Positions 59,685 through 64,000 of a DNA stretch of 64,000 nucleotides are shown here, piece after piece. The stretch covers positions 14,720,953 through 14,784,952 of the forward strand of contig NC_088324.1 in NCBI RefSeq assembly GCF_910592395.1, written 5' to 3'. This DNA is from Lineus longissimus (lineage: Eukaryota > Nemertea > Pilidiophora > Heteronemertea > Lineidae). The first letter of the stretch is position 1. Every line of letters starts with the position of its first letter. The position numbers and the translations under genes were made by a program. The notes beneath the pieces were generated by a model. The model did not search any database. It was not told where the DNA came from and saw only the letters and a list, made by a program, of their open reading frames with translations.

Positions 59685-62600
59685 TCACGTGAGCTGCATC
59701 CCATTGTACATTGTCATAGCTTGGAGAATGGATGCATCGGCCTTTGAACCTTCTCGGAACTCTTCGAATGACAGCATGTCGTCATTGTTCTGAAAGTAGA
59801 ATGCGAGAGCTAAACCAGACATAACATTGAAATGAATTTCGCACGACTATTTTCTGCTATCTTCTGAGGCTGTGTGATGTGTCCAAGTTGACAAAGCAGA
59901 TGGCAAGCCTAGTAAACCACGCACTGCTAGTTCTCGTGATATTTGTGTGGTCACTCCGTTCAGCAGACGGAGCTATTCCCATATATTGAGATGCGAACGT
60001 GCGATGACCGGAACGTGACAGGTATATGACTTAACCACAACCGTACTTGATCGAAATCTCTCTATTTTTGCTGAACCCACCTTATCCATGATATCAAATA
60101 TTCTGTCGACTCGTTTCTCTGGCGTGTTCTCGTCCTCTGGTAACTTGGTGTGCTTACCCTGCAATGAAAATTTAAAATTGAAAGCCTGCGATTTATTCCC
60201 TGCAAATGAGCTTCATTCATTTGCGAAAAATCTTTACCTTCGATGCATCGATATTTTCAGTCAATTCTCTATATCACTTATTCTCTTGCATGATGACAAG
60301 ATTACAGTTGGAATGTGCACTTGTTATCCATCAGATCAGGACAAAATATTCCCCAATTGACACTTAGAAGTTGGAATTTTGGTAACAAAAATGCTAGTGA
60401 CTTATTCCTGTATCATACTGACCTCCTCACATCCCTGTAAAAATAAACATAAAGATATTCACGTCAGCAGTTTACCATTTTGAAGTATAGATATCGATGC
60501 AAGTTATGCGAATAAGGCCACTACAAGACGAATCACTGGGATGAGCGTATTTTTCGCTAGCCAACATTCTTCTAAGTTTTCATTTTCAATTCAATATCAT
60601 GGAATCTCTTTTAAAGACAACATTTTTCAATCTCAGGCTAAAATCGATAGGTCCCAATGTACAATTAATGAAAACCACTGATTCCGTAAGATGAACGTGA
60701 GCTACCATCAACGGCAGGCTTGATATAATCGATCGCGATGGCGTTGTGTACTTCATTCAAAGAGCTGCAAGAAAGATGTTAATACCTACCACCATTTCAT
60801 AAATGGCATTGACTATCTGCAACATTTCCTGTCTGGTGATGTACCCATCATTGTCCATGTCATACAATCGGAACGCCCCTTGAAATAAAGAGCAAAATAC
60901 TTTGAGTTGGAAACGACAAACTGAGTGGTGTTGATTTGATTAGACGTCAGAGATTACGAGAATCTGCTAGATGTGAATGTGGGGCTTGAGACCAAACTCT
61001 CTGTTTCAGAACTTACCCTTGATAAAGAAAAGAGAGGAATGCTGACCAAAGGACACCAGAGTTACTCAAGGACAGAAGAAGAAGGAGATTTGAAGGCCTA
61101 CCACCCGATCAGGAACAGCGTCTGTTTAGATATCAATTGCAGCCTGCTATCTGACGACCGATGTACCGAAAGTTAACTTCATCTCCACCAAGTGAAATTC
61201 AACACAAGAGTACTGTTGTAACGTTGGCTGATTGGCCGAATGACATCAAAATAGCCACGTTTCAGTAAAATGTCAAGGTTACGAGAAGTGACCCGGATAG
61301 ATTCCACTGACGTTTTTAACATTGTTCTGCTATGGCTAAGACAGAACCTAAGTCACGTAACATCAGGTATGAATGGTCTTGATAACATGGTAGTTACTAA
61401 GAATGAGATTGTAGACACTTACATTCTAATTTCTCATCAACATCACCCCTTGTCGTCACAGAGAGAGCCATGATGAACTCGCTAAATTCTATTGTACCAT
61501 TCTGAAAGAAATCGAAGTGAACAAATAAGACAGATGCGAAAAACTTGCTAACTTTTTTTTGGCCCAGGCCTGTATCGCTGCACTAATGTGTCTACGGATT
61601 TAGAAAGATCAATCTATCATCAAAAGGCATTGACGTCATTCCGCCTACAAGCTCCCTAAATGATATGTCTGTTAATCATCAAATATTCGATAAAGAACTC
61701 TTTTTATATAATATGTATCAACTGATGATAACTAGGCTCACCTTGCCGACGGATATTTTATACTGATGATCTCAAAGCGTTGATAAACAAGTTCCTAACA
61801 ATAACATAATAACATAAGATCGTGTATTAAAGGGATCGTTTCCCGCCGTGTAAGATTTCCCTTTAAACGGCTGCAGGCTGTGCTAATGCTCTTTTCTACT
61901 TGCTGTTCTTTGAAATCATGCCTGCACTCTTAAATGGAGGTACTTAAGCTTCTGAAAGACCTTTTAGACTTTTTTCAGCCAACGCAAATGAGCATCCGGA
62001 AACGGTTTCTTCAGGGAAATTTCCACAAAACCTGGATTAGTCTTGCGAGGAGAACGCCACAAAGATTACTTTAAATGAAGTGAAGTTGGCAGAGGCCTGG
62101 GAAGATGGAATAAAAGGCACATTTGTACACATCTTTTCGGATTCAATGGTGTTATCGAGCTAAATGCGTATGAAAGTCTGGGGGAAGAGAATAGTGCGAT
62201 CAGAATGCCTGGACCGAAAATCGTTTTGCTGGTCTATTTTAAGCTTTCAAATTTTTTTCTTGGACGAAGCATACACGTGTTGTATAAGCATACCAATCCC
62301 ACGCCATTCCCTCCAACAGTAATTAATTGGTTTGGAGAGAACCAGAATTCTTCTCAGCTGAGTTACAATGTCAGGATGTTGCACTACTTGAAGTGCGCAC
62401 ATCTCCAGCCAAACATTGTTGATGATAACGCCTTGTAAACACAACGTGATCCTTTCTGTATCGCGAATGTAACACGATAAGTGCATCATGTTCTCTCATA
62501 TTTCACACAGGGGTATTGGCAGCAGTAGGCTTATCCAGCACCAGTAAAGAAGCCAAGTAGGTAAGCTGCTACCTAGATGGTACCTTGGTCATATTTCGGA

Positions 62601-63741
62601 TATCTCGCTATTTTCTACAAACGCTGTACAGTAGGCAATGCATAGACTGTAAACCCTTTTTTATCACCGGTGACCTTTAATGATCTTCTAAAATGCACCA
62701 GGCAAGCACCAATAAAACCCCTCCCCTGTCTCCTGTGGCGAAGGGGTAAAGTGCTGTTATTATTCAAGGTAACACAAACTTAAGTTTAACTGTCTGACTG
62801 ACATTTAAGTTTGTTTGATTCTGCTCCACTTCCATCACCTCAGCAACTCAGCCTTAAGGTGAGTCTTCCCGCCAACTGAAGCAATCAAAAGGTCTAGGAA
62901 CTCTCCAATAGTTGCCAGCGCATCTATCTGCAACAGGTGTTCACGGGCAGACGATACCCAAGGCAGAAGTGAATGTTCACCTACAGAAGGAATGAGCAGA
63001 CGTTGTAAGGTTTATCTTCTATGCAAAATCCAGCCTTTGGTAGGTTAACCCTTGAGGGAATGTCTAAAAAGGCATGATTCACCCTAAAACTGGAATCGCA
63101 CAAATGTTCTACATGTACTATCAAAAACTGTAGACCTTTCCATTGAATGGTCATTGCAATAGGTTTACAAGTGTACCTTCAGAGAGAATTGATGAAGACT
63201 TTTTAAATGAATGGTTATGTCGATAGGTTTACAAATTGTGTTGTGGAATGCATCACAACTTAGATCATAGGGTTAATGATGCAATGAACTGTTGAAACAA
63301 GCCAGCAGGTAACTACTTGGATATCGCTATGCTGACGCAAGTCAAGAGCCAGAGAGATATTGCAAGAGGAGTTAACCTCTATTGATAAACCTTGCTCTAA
63401 AATCTTGAAGAGGTCTTCTGGTAGGTTTGATTATTATCACAAGGTTTATACTCGCTCAACAGCTATCATTTTCCTCTCTGAATATCAGCATGATTCTTCA
63501 TCAGCCAATATCAAAGAGCAAAAGATCGCTTGAATCGGACAGGAGCTCAAATTAAGAAGAGTGGGTACTTGGTTGTGACACAAAGGACAGCTGCGATCAA
63601 AACGGTACCGGTAACGTATTTTCCATTTGTCTAGTCTATACTGATGCATACCTTATTTTCGTCAAATATCTGGAATACCATGGAGGCAAATGTTGAAGGA
63701 TTCCCGAATGGGAAATAGTTCTTGTATATTTTCTTGAAGCC
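59685..63741 (-). CDS. Neuronal calcium sensor (NCS-1/frequenin-like) EF-hand protein, last five main exons
   Basis: A recoverin-family Ca2+ sensor acting at the cytosolic membrane face. Exons in transcript order: 63652-63741, 61423-61501, 60790-60878, 60081-60158, 59685-59789. Together they encode 146 residues in frame to TGA; the N-terminal exon(s) with the myristoylation site lie beyond the right edge. The peptide reads [20 protein letters not shown], an EF-hand loop [12 protein letters not shown] (EF2), [20 protein letters not shown] (EF3), [20 protein letters not shown], then [12 protein letters not shown] (EF4) and the tail [20 protein letters not shown]. All three loops have acidic or Asn ligands at positions 1, 3 and 5 and Glu at 12, so they should bind Ca2+. 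Spacing and linker length agree with NCS-1/frequenin rather than hippocalcin or KChIP. A possible 12-nt microexon lies between exons 3 and 4 of this set. Confidence 0.88.
60423..60434 (-). other. Candidate 12-nt microexon in the calcium-sensor gene
   Basis: GGATGTGAGGAG is flanked by a strong acceptor (TTTATTTTTACAG) and a usable donor (gtcagt), in phase 0 with its neighbours. It would insert Gly-Cys-Glu-Glu between EMV and GKHTKLP, the EF3-EF4 linker. Skipping it gives a linker of the length usual in NCS-1, so it would be an alternative insert at most. Confidence 0.3.
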
Positions 63742-64000
63742 CTGCAACAAGAATGTTAAAAAGCTCTTCTTCGTAAAACCAACAAAGGGAAATCACATGA
63801 TCTAATGTTACAGGAAGGTTTAAAATCAATTCCCCTTTGCAATGGGACACATGGCCTCTTCATCATTCTACGAGCAAGTTACCGTGTTTACAAATTGCAT
63901 TTAAGTGATATCGTGTCTAACTTTTAACAACTTGTTCTACTGCAGAGTTCAAGCATAGTGTTTTCTTCATCAGGGAGTTTCGGGCATTCTATTCCAGCGA
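63742..64000. other. Intron of the calcium-sensor gene at the right edge
   Basis: Upstream of the first visible exon. I see no match to the expected upstream exon (the QWYKGF-type segment), so that exon lies beyond the window. Confidence 0.5.

Noticed and set aside
63940-64000. Minus-strand peptide ECPKLPDEENT at the right edge, resembling the KLPEDENT segment of the calcium sensor
   Set aside because: There is no splice donor after it, and the position upstream of the first visible exon is wrong for that segment, so I treat it as chance.

Overview
The window is metazoan nuclear DNA. Genes are split into many short exons with GT...AG introns, there are no operons or ribosome-binding sites, and the proteins are animal families: an ADAMTS protease, a peroxisomal flavin oxidase, an inhibitor-of-apoptosis protein (IAP) and a neuronal calcium sensor. 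LINE 3' ends, foldback elements and minisatellites fill much of the rest. The combination suggests a marine invertebrate bilaterian (lophotrochozoan or invertebrate deuterostome). The sequence alone does not fix the phylum.

Layout. (1) 0-9.4 kb: minus-strand exons of one or two unidentified genes (245-1009, 3108-3233, and a terminal exon at 9181-9381), plus a 44-bp minisatellite. (2) 9.4-26.7 kb: about 17 kb without a recognisable gene, holding several local repeats, including four copies of a 198-bp unit. (3) 26.7-40.2 kb, plus strand: a 28-exon ADAMTS gene. Splicing by eye gives one open frame of 1,712 codons: signal peptide, propeptide, HExxH metalloprotease, disintegrin-like, TSP1, Cys-rich, spacer, three more TSP1, eleven ShK domains and two C-terminal CUB domains. 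The two-CUB tail resembles ADAMTS13; the ShK array between TSP1 and CUB is the most unusual feature of the window. (4) 40.6-44.8 kb, minus strand: a seven-exon FAD-dependent oxidase of the sarcosine/pipecolate oxidase type ending in the peroxisomal signal SKL, tail-to-tail with the ADAMTS gene. (5) 46.57-54.58 kb: a second copy of about 38.3-45.86 kb. It carries an orphan set of the last four ADAMTS exons (both CUB domains) and a complete second oxidase gene. About 1 kb inside the two copies is identical by eye while the flanks differ by several percent. (6) 55.0-56.1 kb, minus: a BIR-UBA-RING IAP, 5' part not found. (7) 56.45-57.12 kb: a remnant PIF/Harbinger-like DNA transposon. (8) 59.7-63.7 kb, minus: the last five main coding exons of an NCS-1/frequenin-like EF-hand protein, with a candidate 12-nt microexon; the gene continues beyond the right edge.

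The genes do not form an obvious pathway. The ADAMTS product is secreted, the oxidase is peroxisomal, and the IAP and calcium sensor are cytosolic. The ADAMTS/oxidase pairing matters mainly because both were caught in the same segmental duplication, or in an assembly haplotig, which must be excluded. All exon boundaries were placed by eye from splice-site consensus, frame continuity and family resemblance; no transcript or database evidence was available.
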